A stretch of 64,000 nucleotides of DNA from assembly GCA_036821485.1 (NCBI GenBank), contig DAISJM010000015.1:1-64000 (forward strand), written 5' to 3'. Origin of the DNA: DAISJM01 sp036821485. Its GTDB lineage: Bacteria > Verrucomicrobiota > Kiritimatiellia > CAIQIC01 > JAGNIJ01. The first letter of the stretch is position 1, and the number at the start of each line of letters is the position of its first letter. Position numbers and translations under genes: made by a program. The notes beneath the pieces are model-generated. The model was not told the origin of the DNA, made no database searches, and saw only the letters and a program-made list of their open reading frames with translations. Below are positions 26,952 to 35,232 of this stretch, piece by piece.

Positions 26952-27518
26952 ATGTACAGCGCATCTGATCTTCGAAAAGGCCTGAAAATCGAACTGGAAG
27001 GCGTTCCGTTCGAAGTCGTCGAATTCAACTTCGTCAAGCCCGGCAAGGGTATGGCCATGTACAAGTGCCGCATCAAGAACTTGTTCAGCGGCAACACGAC
27101 CGACAAGACGTTTCGTGAAGTGGACAAGATCGGCAAGCCCGATCTCGAGGAGCGTGAACTCGTCTACTCGTATCCGGAAGGTGACCACTACGTTTTCATG
27201 GACAAGCTCACCTTTGAGCAGATCACGATCTCGGCTGATGTGGTCGGCGATCAGAAGTACTTTCTCACCGAGGAATTGGAAGTCAAAATCCTGTTCTTCA
27301 ACGGCAAGGAAATCACCATCACACTTCCTTCTTACGTGGAGAAGGTGATTGCGGAGACCGAGCCCGGTGCGCGTGGCGATACGGCCACGAATGTGCTGAA
27401 GCCGGCGAAGCTGGAGAATGGGTTTGAGGTCGGCGTGCCCTTGTTCATCAACCAGGGCGACGTGGTCCGCATCGATACGCGTACGGGCAAGTACTTCGAC
27501 CGCGTCAGCAAGGGGTGA
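26952..27518 (+). CDS. efp: Elongation factor P
   Basis: 188 residues with the three beta-barrel domains of EF-P. The tip of domain I is FVKPGKGMAMY with Lys32, matching the lysine that is beta-lysylated in E. coli EF-P. The C-terminal domain has the signature ending VRIDTRTGKYFDRV. EF-P binds between P and E sites and rescues ribosomes stalled at polyproline. The next gene encodes the enzyme that modifies this lysine, so a functional pair is very likely. Confidence 0.97.
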   Translation: MYSASDLRKGLKIELEGVPFEVVEFNFVKPGKGMAMYKCRIKNLFSGNTTDKTFREVDKIGKPDLEERELVYSYPEGDHYVFMDKLTFEQITISADVVGDQKYFLTEELEVKILFFNGKEITITLPSYVEKVIAETEPGARGDTATNVLKPAKLENGFEVGVPLFINQGDVVRIDTRTGKYFDRVSKG

Positions 27519-27534
27519 CGGAAGGAGCCGCGGC

Positions 27535-28515
27535 GTGGCCGAGAAACGGAGCGACTCGGGGGTGAATGCTGAGGCCGGTTCTTCAGCACTCCGGAGCTCC
27601 AGTGCCTCGGCGCATCGCCTTTCCGCCCTTCGGCCGGCGATGGAAATCCGCGCCAAGGTTCTCGCCGCCATCCGCTCGTTCTTCAACGCCCGCGAATTCA
27701 TCGAGGTGGAAACCCCGATACGGCTCCGCGCTCCGGCCTTGGAATTGCACATCGATGCAGAACCGTCTGGAGAGGCTTTCCTTCGCACGTCCCCCGAGCT
27801 GCACATGAAGCGCCTGCTGGCCGCGGGATACCCGCGGATTTACCAACTCGGCGCCTGTTTCCGGCGTGGCGAACGCGGAGCGCGGCATAACCCTGAATAC
27901 ACGATGTTGGAGTGGTATCGGGCGCACGCCGGTTACACCGAAATCCTCGCTGACACCAAGACCTTGATCGCCCATGTGGCGACAGAGGTGTGGGGTTCGA
28001 CGGATATCGTCTATCAGGGCGCGCCCATCGCGCTCTTGCCGGTTTGGGAGCGGATGACCGTGCGCGATGCGTTCCTGCAGTTTGCCGGATGGGATCCCGT
28101 GAAGCAGTTCGACCCGGATCGCTTCGATCTGGACATGGTCGACAAGGTGGAGCCGCAGTTGCCGCACAACGTGCCGGTGGTGCTGACGGATTACCCGGTG
28201 GAAGCGGCTGCGCTGGCAAAATGCAAAGACGGCCAGCCACCCGTTGCGGAGCGCTGGGAGTTGTACGTCGGGGGGTTGGAGCTTGCGAACGCGTATTCGG
28301 AGCTTACGGACCCCGTGGAGCAACGGCGGCGATTCGAAGCGTGCGCGGAAATGCGCCGCGCGTTGGGCAAGAGCGTCTACCCGCTGGACGAAGCATTCCT
28401 GGAGGCGCTGGAGAAGATGCCGCCGTCGGGAGGCATCGCGCTTGGGGTGGATCGGCTGGTCATGCTGATGGCCGATGCGGCCACGCTGGACGAAGTGATG
28501 GCCTTCCGGGAGTGA
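27535..28515 (+). CDS. epmA: EF-P beta-lysine ligase
   Basis: Start set at GTG 27535, with GAAGGAG 7 nt upstream (27521-27527) and 16 bp after the efp stop. The 326-residue protein is a class II lysyl-tRNA synthetase paralogue without the anticodon-binding domain: FIEVETPI, RTSPELHMKRLLAAG, motif 2 QLGACFRRGERGARHNPEYTMLEWY, and motif 3 GIALGVDRLVMLM. It attaches beta-lysine to Lys32 of EF-P. No epmB (lysine 2,3-aminomutase) is in the window, so the source of beta-lysine is elsewhere or the substrate differs. Confidence 0.93.
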   Translation: MAEKRSDSGVNAEAGSSALRSSSASAHRLSALRPAMEIRAKVLAAIRSFFNAREFIEVETPIRLRAPALELHIDAEPSGEAFLRTSPELHMKRLLAAGYPRIYQLGACFRRGERGARHNPEYTMLEWYRAHAGYTEILADTKTLIAHVATEVWGSTDIVYQGAPIALLPVWERMTVRDAFLQFAGWDPVKQFDPDRFDLDMVDKVEPQLPHNVPVVLTDYPVEAAALAKCKDGQPPVAERWELYVGGLELANAYSELTDPVEQRRRFEACAEMRRALGKSVYPLDEAFLEALEKMPPSGGIALGVDRLVMLMADAATLDEVMAFRE

Positions 28516-28518
28516 GGA

Positions 28519-28950
28519 TCAGCGCTCCATGCGCTCGATCGCCTTGACGACGTTGCCTTCGAACTCCACGCGCAACCTTTCGTATTCACGTTTCTGCTGC
28601 ACGTCCACCCAGGCGGGTCCGTCCACGGTGCGATAGACACCTGTCGAATCGCGGCCGCGAAAGCGGCCGTCAATCCTCTGCCGTTCCGTGGTGATTTCGT
28701 AGGTGATGTAGGCCCAGACCTCGGTCGTGCCGGTCGCGGTTTGTCGCGAGTACTGGCGATCGGGTTTGCCCAGGGCGATGAAGACCATATCCTTGGTGTA
28801 CCCGATGTCGATTCTTCCGGCGCGGACATTGGTCTGGACGTCCTCGGGAAACCCGGCGAAGAGCTCGGGGTTCTTCTTGATGCGGGACTGCGGTGTGGAG
28901 CAGCCTGCAACAAACAGGGCGAGTACGGCAACGGCCAGTAATCGTTTCAT
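28519..28950 (-). CDS. Small lipoprotein of unknown function
   Basis: 143 residues from ATG 28950. A lipoprotein signal peptide ends in FVAGC with Cys17 as the lipidation site. The mature part (FPEDVQTNVRAGRIDIGYTKDMVFIALGKPDR) resembles the SmpA/BamE-like fold: a helix pair followed by GMTKxxVxxALGxPD. The sheet continues with TEVWAYI. This could be an outer-membrane-associated BamE-like lipoprotein, but I cannot name it. It is convergent with epmA (3 bp apart) and divergent from the secretin-like gene. Confidence 0.7.
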   Translation of the reverse strand: MKRLLAVAVLALFVAGCSTPQSRIKKNPELFAGFPEDVQTNVRAGRIDIGYTKDMVFIALGKPDRQYSRQTATGTTEVWAYITYEITTERQRIDGRFRGRDSTGVYRTVDGPAWVDVQQKREYERLRVEFEGNVVKAIERMER

Positions 28951-28980
28951 GGTATGCACTCCATTGGCCTGCAGAATACC

Positions 28981-29023
28981 TCCAAGAGCCCGGTCTTGCG
29001 ACCATGTTTTTGGGCCTCTTGGA
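28981..29023. repeat. Long imperfect inverted repeat with internal hairpin
   Basis: TCCAAGAGCCC (28981-28991) faces GGGCCTCTTGGA (29012-29023), with one bulged base. The 20-nt loop itself contains GGTC-TTGC-GACC. The repeat lies in the 103-bp divergent gap between two secreted-protein genes and overlaps the -35 of the plus-strand promoter. It could be an operator or an mRNA structure. Confidence 0.45.
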
Positions 29024-29047
29024 GCCTGGGTGTGAACGCGGTATAAT
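29019..29047 (+). promoter_or_regulatory. Sigma-70-like promoter touching the secretin-like start codon
   Basis: TTGGAG (29019-29024), a 17-bp spacer, TATAAT (29042-29047). GGAGG follows at 29048-29052 and ATG is at 29054, so the expected transcription start coincides with the ATG. Either the mRNA is leaderless or another promoter is used and GGAGG is the true ribosome binding site. Confidence 0.45.
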
Positions 29048-29053
29048 GGAGGC

Positions 29054-29902
29054 ATGAAAACCTTCGCTTGGTTGCTGGGCCTTCTGTTTGTGAGTGTGGC
29101 CTTGGCCGCTGATCCGCCCGTGACGCGGTTCGAAGCCTATCCGCTGGGTTTTGCGGACGAGGGCGCGGTATTGGAGCTTGTGCGCGGCATGGTGGGAGAG
29201 GGTGGCAGCGCGGTCATGGACCGGCAGGGCGCGAGAGTTCTCGTGGTTACGACCGATGCGAACCATGCCCAGATCGCGGAGTTGCTGCACAAGCTGAACG
29301 TTCCCCCGAAGAACGTGCGTATCGAGGTTAGGTTCAAGGGTTCTTCCGCCGATGACCATACGGCCGTGGGGGTCAGCGGGGAGGCCGGATTTTCCCGCAC
29401 CGACGGCATCTCGCACTCGGAAATCCGGATCAAGCCGCGCATCGAAAGCACCTCCATGCGGGCTGCGTCGGATGTGGCACAGATACTGATGGTGGCCAGC
29501 GGCCGCGAAGGAATGCTGCAGGTTGGCGAAAGAGTTCCGTATGTTGAATGGCTTGTCGATTACGGCCTCCGGTGCGGCGTGCTTCTCGAGCGCGTCGCCT
29601 GGCAGCAGGTGGGCTCGACGCTGGTGGTGGAGCCGACCGTGGTCGGCGATGGTCCGATGGTTCGGGTCAAGCTGACGCCGGAACTGAGCGGAATGGTCAA
29701 CGGGAGGCCGGAGCGGATTCGCTTTGCGAACGTGGCGACCGAAGTGGTGGTACAGGACGGACAGACCTTCCAGGTTGGCGGGCTGGAGCAGAACCAGGAT
29801 TTCTACTCGCACTTTCTTGTTGGTTTCGACCGGGGCGGCTCAAGCCAATCGCTCAATATCACGTTGACGCCGCGGATCATGCCTGCGCCCCGGATGCCGT
29901 AG
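29054..29902 (+). CDS. Short secretin-like protein
   Basis: 282 residues with a signal peptide (WLLGLLFVSVALAA). Residues about 25-100 look like a secretin N-domain (LPLG-type beta-alpha fold with VLVVTTDANHAQIAELLHKLNV). The remainder carries secretin landmarks: VGERVPYVEW, VEPTVVGDGPMVRVKLTPELS, VVVQDGQTFQVGGLEQ and the final TLTPRI. Secretins form outer-membrane channels for type II/III secretion and pili. This one is much shorter than usual and stands alone, so it may be a partial pore subunit or a regulator. It is convergent with the histidine kinase gene, 7 bp apart. Confidence 0.65.
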   Translation: MKTFAWLLGLLFVSVALAADPPVTRFEAYPLGFADEGAVLELVRGMVGEGGSAVMDRQGARVLVVTTDANHAQIAELLHKLNVPPKNVRIEVRFKGSSADDHTAVGVSGEAGFSRTDGISHSEIRIKPRIESTSMRAASDVAQILMVASGREGMLQVGERVPYVEWLVDYGLRCGVLLERVAWQQVGSTLVVEPTVVGDGPMVRVKLTPELSGMVNGRPERIRFANVATEVVVQDGQTFQVGGLEQNQDFYSHFLVGFDRGGSSQSLNITLTPRIMPAPRMP

Positions 29903-29909
29903 CACAGGG

Positions 29910-31595
29910 CTACGTTTCGCCCATCATGCGGTCCACCCGGGCGATGATTTCGCGCGGGGAGAACGGCTTGCCCATGAATTCCGCCGCTGCCAGTTCGAGG
30001 AGCTGGTCGATGCGCGAGTCCCGTGCGAACCCGCTGATGAGCAGGATGCGTGTTTGCGGACAAATCCTGGCCAGCTTGCCCAGCGTATCTTCGATCGTCG
30101 GCCCCGGCATGGTGACGTCGATGACCATCAGCTCGTAGGTGTGTGTGCCGACGAGGCTGAGCACTTCGTCATTATCCGCGGCCTGATCCACAACCCACCC
30201 TTCGTTCTCAAATGACCGGCGAACGATATCGCGGATGAAAAGCTCGTCGTCGGCGACGAGCATGCGGCCGATGGGCGCTGCAGGCAGCACGCGCATGGTG
30301 CCGTCGGGAGAAGACTTGGCGACGACCCCGTGTGCGGTCTCGAGCTTCCGGACAGGAAAGTAGAGGTATATGGCTGTTCCCTTGCCGGGCTCGGACTTGA
30401 TCTCCAGCCAGCCGCCGTGCTGGGCGGCCATGCCCTGGACCATCTTGAGCCCCATGCCGCGCGCTTCGCCCCGATTGTGCGTGGTATAGAACGGGTCGAG
30501 TACGCGTTCGAGGTCTTCAGCGGCGATGCCGGTGCCTGTGTCGGTTACGCTGACGCACACGAAGTGTCCCGGCCGGGCATCGCGGTGGTTTGCGCAATCC
30601 GACGGCTGGAGATGGAGTTCCCTGGCCTGGATGGTGAGCGTGCCTCCATTCGGCATCGCCTGTACCGCATTGCGGATGAGGTGAATGATGGCCTGTTGAA
30701 ACTGGGATTGATCCATCCAGATGGTGGGCAAGGTTGGCGGCCATTGCTCGGTGAGGATGATGCGCGGCGCACGTTCACGGTGCATGGCCATGCCAACGCG
30801 GATCATCGAGGGCAGAATGTGCGTGATCTCCACAGGCTTGGGCAGCAGCAGGGAGCGGCGTCCGTAAGCCTGGATCTGCGAAACAAGTTCGCTGCAGTAC
30901 TCAACACGGTCCAGCGCGGTCTTCAGGCCGTCCGCTGCCGGGTGGCCGGAGCCGATCTGGTCGAGCGCCATTTCGATGTAGCCGCGCACCGGGGTGAGGT
31001 GGTTGTTGAATTCATGGGCGATACCGCCGGCGAGGGTGCCCACGGTCTCGAGCCGGCGCGCCTCGGCCAGGGCCTCCTGTGTTTCGTGGAGCTCCTGCGT
31101 GTTGCGGGCCACGCCGACAATACGCGCGGTTCCGTCAGGATCGGTTACAGGAATGGCGATCAGGTGGATCCAGCACCAGCCACCGTCGGCCTTCTGCAGG
31201 CGCACCTCCAGATCGAGCCGGGCATTTTGCCGGAGCTGCGGCAGTGCTTTCTCCAGCAAGGGTCGGTCGAGTCGATGGGAAAGGTGGATGAGTCTGTCGT
31301 GCTGCAGATCCTGTTCGCCGGGCTTGTATCCGAGGAAACTTGCGCCTATGTCGGCCGTCCAGCGGAACTGGCCGGACGGGATATCGTAGTTGAAGAAGAC
31401 CTCGCCGGAGGCTTTGGCGATGAGCTTATACTGGTCGGCCAGCCCCGGGGTTTCTCCGGGCAACGCACAGATGTTGCTCGCAGCGCGCCGGCGGTGGCGA
31501 AGCAGAAGGAGGACAAGCAGCACGCTGCAAAGGAGCGCGGCGAGGGCAAGCAACGCCTCTTCAGAAACAACCCCTCCGAAACAGGCGATCGTCAA
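29910..31595 (-). CDS. Hybrid sensor histidine kinase with C-terminal receiver
   Basis: 561 residues. One membrane segment (about 12-33) is followed by a PAS domain (about 52-170), a HisKA dimerisation domain with phospho-acceptor His194 in GGIAHEFNNHL, and an ATPase domain (Asn309, then DTGTGI and GMGLKMVQGMAAQHGG). A linker leads to a receiver domain starting MLVADDELFIRDIV with phospho-acceptor Asp493 in VIDVTMPG. There is little or no periplasmic part, so the signal is probably cytoplasmic. No output regulator sits next to it. Confidence 0.93.
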   Translation of the reverse strand: MTIACFGGVVSEEALLALAALLCSVLLVLLLLRHRRRAASNICALPGETPGLADQYKLIAKASGEVFFNYDIPSGQFRWTADIGASFLGYKPGEQDLQHDRLIHLSHRLDRPLLEKALPQLRQNARLDLEVRLQKADGGWCWIHLIAIPVTDPDGTARIVGVARNTQELHETQEALAEARRLETVGTLAGGIAHEFNNHLTPVRGYIEMALDQIGSGHPAADGLKTALDRVEYCSELVSQIQAYGRRSLLLPKPVEITHILPSMIRVGMAMHRERAPRIILTEQWPPTLPTIWMDQSQFQQAIIHLIRNAVQAMPNGGTLTIQARELHLQPSDCANHRDARPGHFVCVSVTDTGTGIAAEDLERVLDPFYTTHNRGEARGMGLKMVQGMAAQHGGWLEIKSEPGKGTAIYLYFPVRKLETAHGVVAKSSPDGTMRVLPAAPIGRMLVADDELFIRDIVRRSFENEGWVVDQAADNDEVLSLVGTHTYELMVIDVTMPGPTIEDTLGKLARICPQTRILLISGFARDSRIDQLLELAAAEFMGKPFSPREIIARVDRMMGET

Positions 31596-31695
31596 TGCGA
31601 ACCCCCGTTCATCCCTCGCAGCTCCTTCCGGTTTTGGTCTGGCTGACCAACTCCAGAGAATACCCGCGATGGCGGCCCCGCGTTAATCCCTATCT

Positions 31696-33486
31696 TCAGG
31701 TGCGGAGGCGCTTTTCGAGGCGTTCGAGCTCTTGCGTCAGTTCCGGTGGCAACCTGCTGCCAAATCGCGCGTAATGCTCCCGGATGCCCGGAAGGTCCTT
31801 GGTCCAGCCCTCGGCATCGACACGGAGGAGTTCCTCGATGTCCGCGCGGTCGATATCCAATCCGTTCACGTCGAGGGCGTCAGGTGTTGGCACATAACCC
31901 GTCGGGGTTTCCACGGCCTCTCCGCCGCCTTCCACGCGCTCAAAGATCCATTTTAATACACGGCTGTTCTCGCCGAAGCCTGGCCAGAGCCAGCGCCCTT
32001 CGTCGGTCTTTCGGAACCAGTTGATGTAGTAGATGCGCGGGAGCTTGTCGGGGGTCGTGGCCTTGCCGACGCGGAGCCAGTGGGCGAAGTAGTCGCCCAT
32101 GTTGTACCCGCAGAACGGCAGCATGGCCATCGGGTCGCGCCGCAGCGTGCCCACTTTGCCGATCGCGGCGGCGGTTGTCTCACTGCCCATGATCGAGCCC
32201 AGAAAAGTCCCGTGTTGCCAGCTGAACGCCTCGGTGACCAGCGGAATGACGGAGGCCCGCCGCCCGCCGAAAAGAATCGCGGAGATGGGCACACCGGCGG
32301 GATCTTCCCACTCGGGTGCAATCACCGGGCACTGTTTCGCTGGCGCGGTGAATCGGGCGTTGGGGTGGGCGCCCTTCTTCCCTGACTCCGGCGTCCACGG
32401 CTTGCCTTGCCAGTCGATGCCCGAGGCCAGCGGACTGCCGATATCTTCCCACCACACATCCTTCTCCGGTGTCAGCACGCAATTCGTGAAGATGGTGTTT
32501 TTGGCAACCGTGCGCATGGCGTTCGGGTTGCTGCTCATGCTGGTGCCGGGCGCGACGCCGAAGAAGCCCGCCTCGGGATTGATCGCGCGCCACGATCCGT
32601 CGGGACCGCGCTTCATCCAGCAGATATCGTCGCCGATGGTTTCCACCTTCCAGCCCGGCAGGGTGGGGTTCATCATGGCGAAGTTCGTCTTGCCGCATTG
32701 GGAAGGGAACGCCCCGGCGACGTAGATGGATTTGCCCTTCGGGTTGGTGAGTTTGATGATCAGCATGTGCTCGGCGAGCCAGCCTTCATCGCGGGCCTGA
32801 ACGGCGGCGATGCGGAGTGCGTGGCACTTCTTGCCAAGCAGGGCGTTGCCGCCATAGCCCGAGCCGTAGGACCATATTTCACGCGTGTCCGGGAAGTGCG
32901 TGATGAATTTCTGCTGCACGTCGGGATTGCAGGGCCAGGGAACATCCTTCTGGCCGGGCGCCAGTGGTGCGCCAACCGAGTGCAGCGCCTTTACGAATTC
33001 GCCGTCTTCGCCCAGCACCTCGAGCACCTTGTTGCCGACGCGGGTCATGATGTGCATGTTGACGACCACGTAAGGCGAGTCGGTGATCTCCACGCCGATC
33101 TTGGCGATGGGGCTGCCGATCGGGCCCATGCTGTAGGGGATGACGTAGAGCGTCCGGCCCTTCATGCAGCCGCGGTACGACTTGGTCATCAGCGCCTTCA
33201 TTTCGGCCGGGTCCATCCAGTTGTTGGTGGGGCCGGCATCCTCGCGCGTTTTGGCGCAGATGAACGTGCGTTCCTCGGCGCGCGCGACATCGCTGGCGTC
33301 CGAACAGAAAAGCAGCGAGCCCGGCCGGCGCGACGGATTCAGTGCAACGGCGGCTCCGGTTTCGACCATGTGCGCGCACAGCGCGTCGTATTCCTGCTGC
33401 GACCCATCGCACCAGTGAATGCGATCCGGCTGGCAGAGGGTTGCCACCTCTTTGACCCAATCCTGCAGCTTCTTGTGACTCGTCAT
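31696..33486 (-). CDS. pckG: Phosphoenolpyruvate carboxykinase (GTP)
   Basis: 596 residues from ATG 33486, the normal length for the GTP-dependent class. The kinase P-loop is AFPSQCGKTN with the class-specific active-site cysteine, followed by the metal-binding GDDICWMK. It interconverts oxaloacetate and phosphoenolpyruvate. GRRASVIPLVTEAFSW and FGENSRVLKWIFER are further family stretches. The HAD gene lies upstream on the same strand with a 117-bp gap that contains two inverted repeats, so pckG probably has its own control. Confidence 0.97.
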   Translation of the reverse strand: MTSHKKLQDWVKEVATLCQPDRIHWCDGSQQEYDALCAHMVETGAAVALNPSRRPGSLLFCSDASDVARAEERTFICAKTREDAGPTNNWMDPAEMKALMTKSYRGCMKGRTLYVIPYSMGPIGSPIAKIGVEITDSPYVVVNMHIMTRVGNKVLEVLGEDGEFVKALHSVGAPLAPGQKDVPWPCNPDVQQKFITHFPDTREIWSYGSGYGGNALLGKKCHALRIAAVQARDEGWLAEHMLIIKLTNPKGKSIYVAGAFPSQCGKTNFAMMNPTLPGWKVETIGDDICWMKRGPDGSWRAINPEAGFFGVAPGTSMSSNPNAMRTVAKNTIFTNCVLTPEKDVWWEDIGSPLASGIDWQGKPWTPESGKKGAHPNARFTAPAKQCPVIAPEWEDPAGVPISAILFGGRRASVIPLVTEAFSWQHGTFLGSIMGSETTAAAIGKVGTLRRDPMAMLPFCGYNMGDYFAHWLRVGKATTPDKLPRIYYINWFRKTDEGRWLWPGFGENSRVLKWIFERVEGGGEAVETPTGYVPTPDALDVNGLDIDRADIEELLRVDAEGWTKDLPGIREHYARFGSRLPPELTQELERLEKRLRT

Positions 33487-33512
33487 GCGCGCCTCGCCTG
33501 TTGTGTGTTTGG

Positions 33513-33534
33513 TTGCAGGCTCTATGCCCTGCAA
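33513..33534. repeat. Inverted repeat upstream of pckG
   Basis: TTGCAGG (33513-33519), an 8-bp centre, CCTGCAA (33528-33534). This perfect 7-bp inverted repeat lies 27 bp ahead of the pckG start and could be an operator or leader hairpin. Confidence 0.4.
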
Positions 33535-33580
33535 GGTGGGCAGACTTTAACGACGGACCCGAGGGTGCGCAAGCTCTTTC

Positions 33581-33599
33581 GACCGCTGTTGCAGCGGTC
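33581..33599. terminator. Hairpin after the HAD gene, without a U-tract
   Basis: GACCGCTG-TTG-CAGCGGTC is a perfect 8-bp stem just after the HAD stop (33604). No T-run follows on the minus strand, so it may only slow or process the transcript. Confidence 0.4.
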
Positions 33600-33603
33600 A
33601 GAA

Positions 33604-34218
33604 TCAACGGTCGCTCAGGGCAGCCCGGACCGCGGCGATGGTCTCCGTCGCGGTCGTGTACTGGATGGATTGCAACCCGCACGCGCGTGCGCCGGCGATA
33701 TTTTCCGGACGGTCGTCGATGAACAAGCAGGTGTCCGCCGTGATGCCGAATTTCGCCAAAGCCTTCTCGTAGAAAGCGCGATCGGGCTTCACCTCGCCCA
33801 ATTCGAAAGATGCGGCCTGGTCTTTGAAGAAGCGGATGGCGGGGAACGAATCGTAGATGTGCGGAACCTGCAACTCGCCTGTGTTGGTGACGAGGTAGAC
33901 GTTGTAAGTTCGCGACAACTCGCGCCCGAATTCGAGCATCGGTGTGTTCGCCGAGAGGATGCCCCGCCAGGCGGCAACGAACTGAGCCTGCGTGCCGCGA
34001 TAGCCGGTGAGCTCCACGAAATGACGGAAGAAGTCCGCCGTCGTGACGCGGCCGCGCTCGTACTCGGCAATGATCGGATCGCGTTCCTCGAGGGTGAGGA
34101 ACTTGGCGAGTTTCAGCAGGCGCAGAGGGTTGCAACGCGGGACAATGCGCAGGAGCGCCGCCTTGTAGTGGATGTGAAGCAGCACCACCCCGATGTCGAA
34201 AAGGACGTTGCGTATCAT
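33604..34218 (-). CDS. HAD-family hydrolase (YihX-like)
   Basis: 204 residues from ATG 34218. HAD motif I is FDIGVVLLHI; this form without the second Asp in the usual place resembles YihX-type subfamily IA enzymes, which act on sugar phosphates or FMN. Motif II is LVTNTG, motif III KPDRAFYEKAL, and motif IV CLFIDDRPENIAGA. It is cytoplasmic and soluble. It is divergent from parB. The substrate is unknown. Confidence 0.85.
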   Translation of the reverse strand: MIRNVLFDIGVVLLHIHYKAALLRIVPRCNPLRLLKLAKFLTLEERDPIIAEYERGRVTTADFFRHFVELTGYRGTQAQFVAAWRGILSANTPMLEFGRELSRTYNVYLVTNTGELQVPHIYDSFPAIRFFKDQAASFELGEVKPDRAFYEKALAKFGITADTCLFIDDRPENIAGARACGLQSIQYTTATETIAAVRAALSDR

Positions 34219-34319
34219 GCGCCCAGCATACCACACCTTCGCAAGCCCGGCTCGTTCCAGCATCGCTGCCGGCGTTTCGAGGTTGTTTTTTTGGCCGTTT
34301 CAGATTAAGCCTATCAGCC

Positions 34320-35225
34320 ATGGCAGGCAGACACATAGGTCTTGGGCGTGGCCTCGGGGCGCTCATCAAGGACACGCCGGCGGCGCCGGCGGAGGCGGCG
34401 GCAGAATCGGCTGCGGGCGCCATCCAGGTGCCCATCGAGAAGGTGCACAAGAGTCCGTGGCAGCCGCGCAAGAGAATGGCTGCCGAGCCGCTGGAAGAGC
34501 TTACCCATTCCGTTCGCGAGCGTGGCGTCTTGCAGCCCCTCCTTGTGCGCAAGGTGGAGGACCGGTTTGAACTGATCGCGGGCGAGCGTCGCCTGCGAGC
34601 CTCCCAGGCGGCGGGACTCAAGGAAGTGCCCGTCATCATCATGGACGTGTCCGACCGCGAGGCCCTGGAGCTGGCACTGGTCGAGAATCTTCAGCGCGAG
34701 GACCTCAACCTGATTGAAGAGGCGGAGGGTTACCGGGCGCTGGGCGAGAAATTCGAGATGACGCAGGAACAGATTGCGCAACGCGTCGGCAAGGCGCGCG
34801 CGTCGGTGGCCAACGCCCTGCGCCTTTTGGACCTGCCCAATCGGGTCAAGCAGCTCGTGGCCGAGAATCAGCTTTCCGCCGGACACGCGAAGGTCCTGCT
34901 GGGGCTTGAGATCGGGCAGGAACAGGAATTACTGGCCGCGCGCGTCGTGGGCGAAGGACTTTCGGTTCGGGCGCTCGAGCACGTCATCAACCGGCTAAAG
35001 AAGCCGGCCAAGAAGGCGCGCTCGGAAAAGTCGGACATTCCCGAAGGCCATCTGAAATACCTGACGGACAAACTACACCAGCACATGGGAACAGCGGTCC
35101 GGATTTCGCCAAGCCGTACGCTAGCGAACGGCAAGAAGGTGAAAGGCACTGTCGAGATCGATTTCTATTCCAACGATGACCTCGATCGACTGCTGGTCAT
35201 CCTCGGCCTGGTGGACAACATCTGA
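34320..35225 (+). CDS. parB: ParB-family chromosome partitioning protein
   Basis: 301 residues, usual for ParB. The N-terminal GLGRGLGALI is the ParA-contacting stretch. The CTPase/ParB domain has SPWQPRK, VRERGVLQPLLV and FELIAGERRLRA, followed by ALVENLQREDLN. A helix-turn-helix (MTQEQIAQRVGKARASVANALRLLDLP) recognises parS, and the C-terminus is the dimerisation domain. ParB normally works with ParA, but no parA lies beside it and I found no clear parS consensus in the window. The M48 protease gene starts 7 bp after its stop. Confidence 0.94.
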   Translation: MAGRHIGLGRGLGALIKDTPAAPAEAAAESAAGAIQVPIEKVHKSPWQPRKRMAAEPLEELTHSVRERGVLQPLLVRKVEDRFELIAGERRLRASQAAGLKEVPVIIMDVSDREALELALVENLQREDLNLIEEAEGYRALGEKFEMTQEQIAQRVGKARASVANALRLLDLPNRVKQLVAENQLSAGHAKVLLGLEIGQEQELLAARVVGEGLSVRALEHVINRLKKPAKKARSEKSDIPEGHLKYLTDKLHQHMGTAVRISPSRTLANGKKVKGTVEIDFYSNDDLDRLLVILGLVDNI

Positions 35226-35232
35226 TCGTGAC

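Noticed and set aside
32407..34308. Long plus-strand open frames opposite pckG and the HAD gene
   Set aside because: They lie over two clear minus-strand genes and carry low-information Ala/Arg/Asp-rich sequence.
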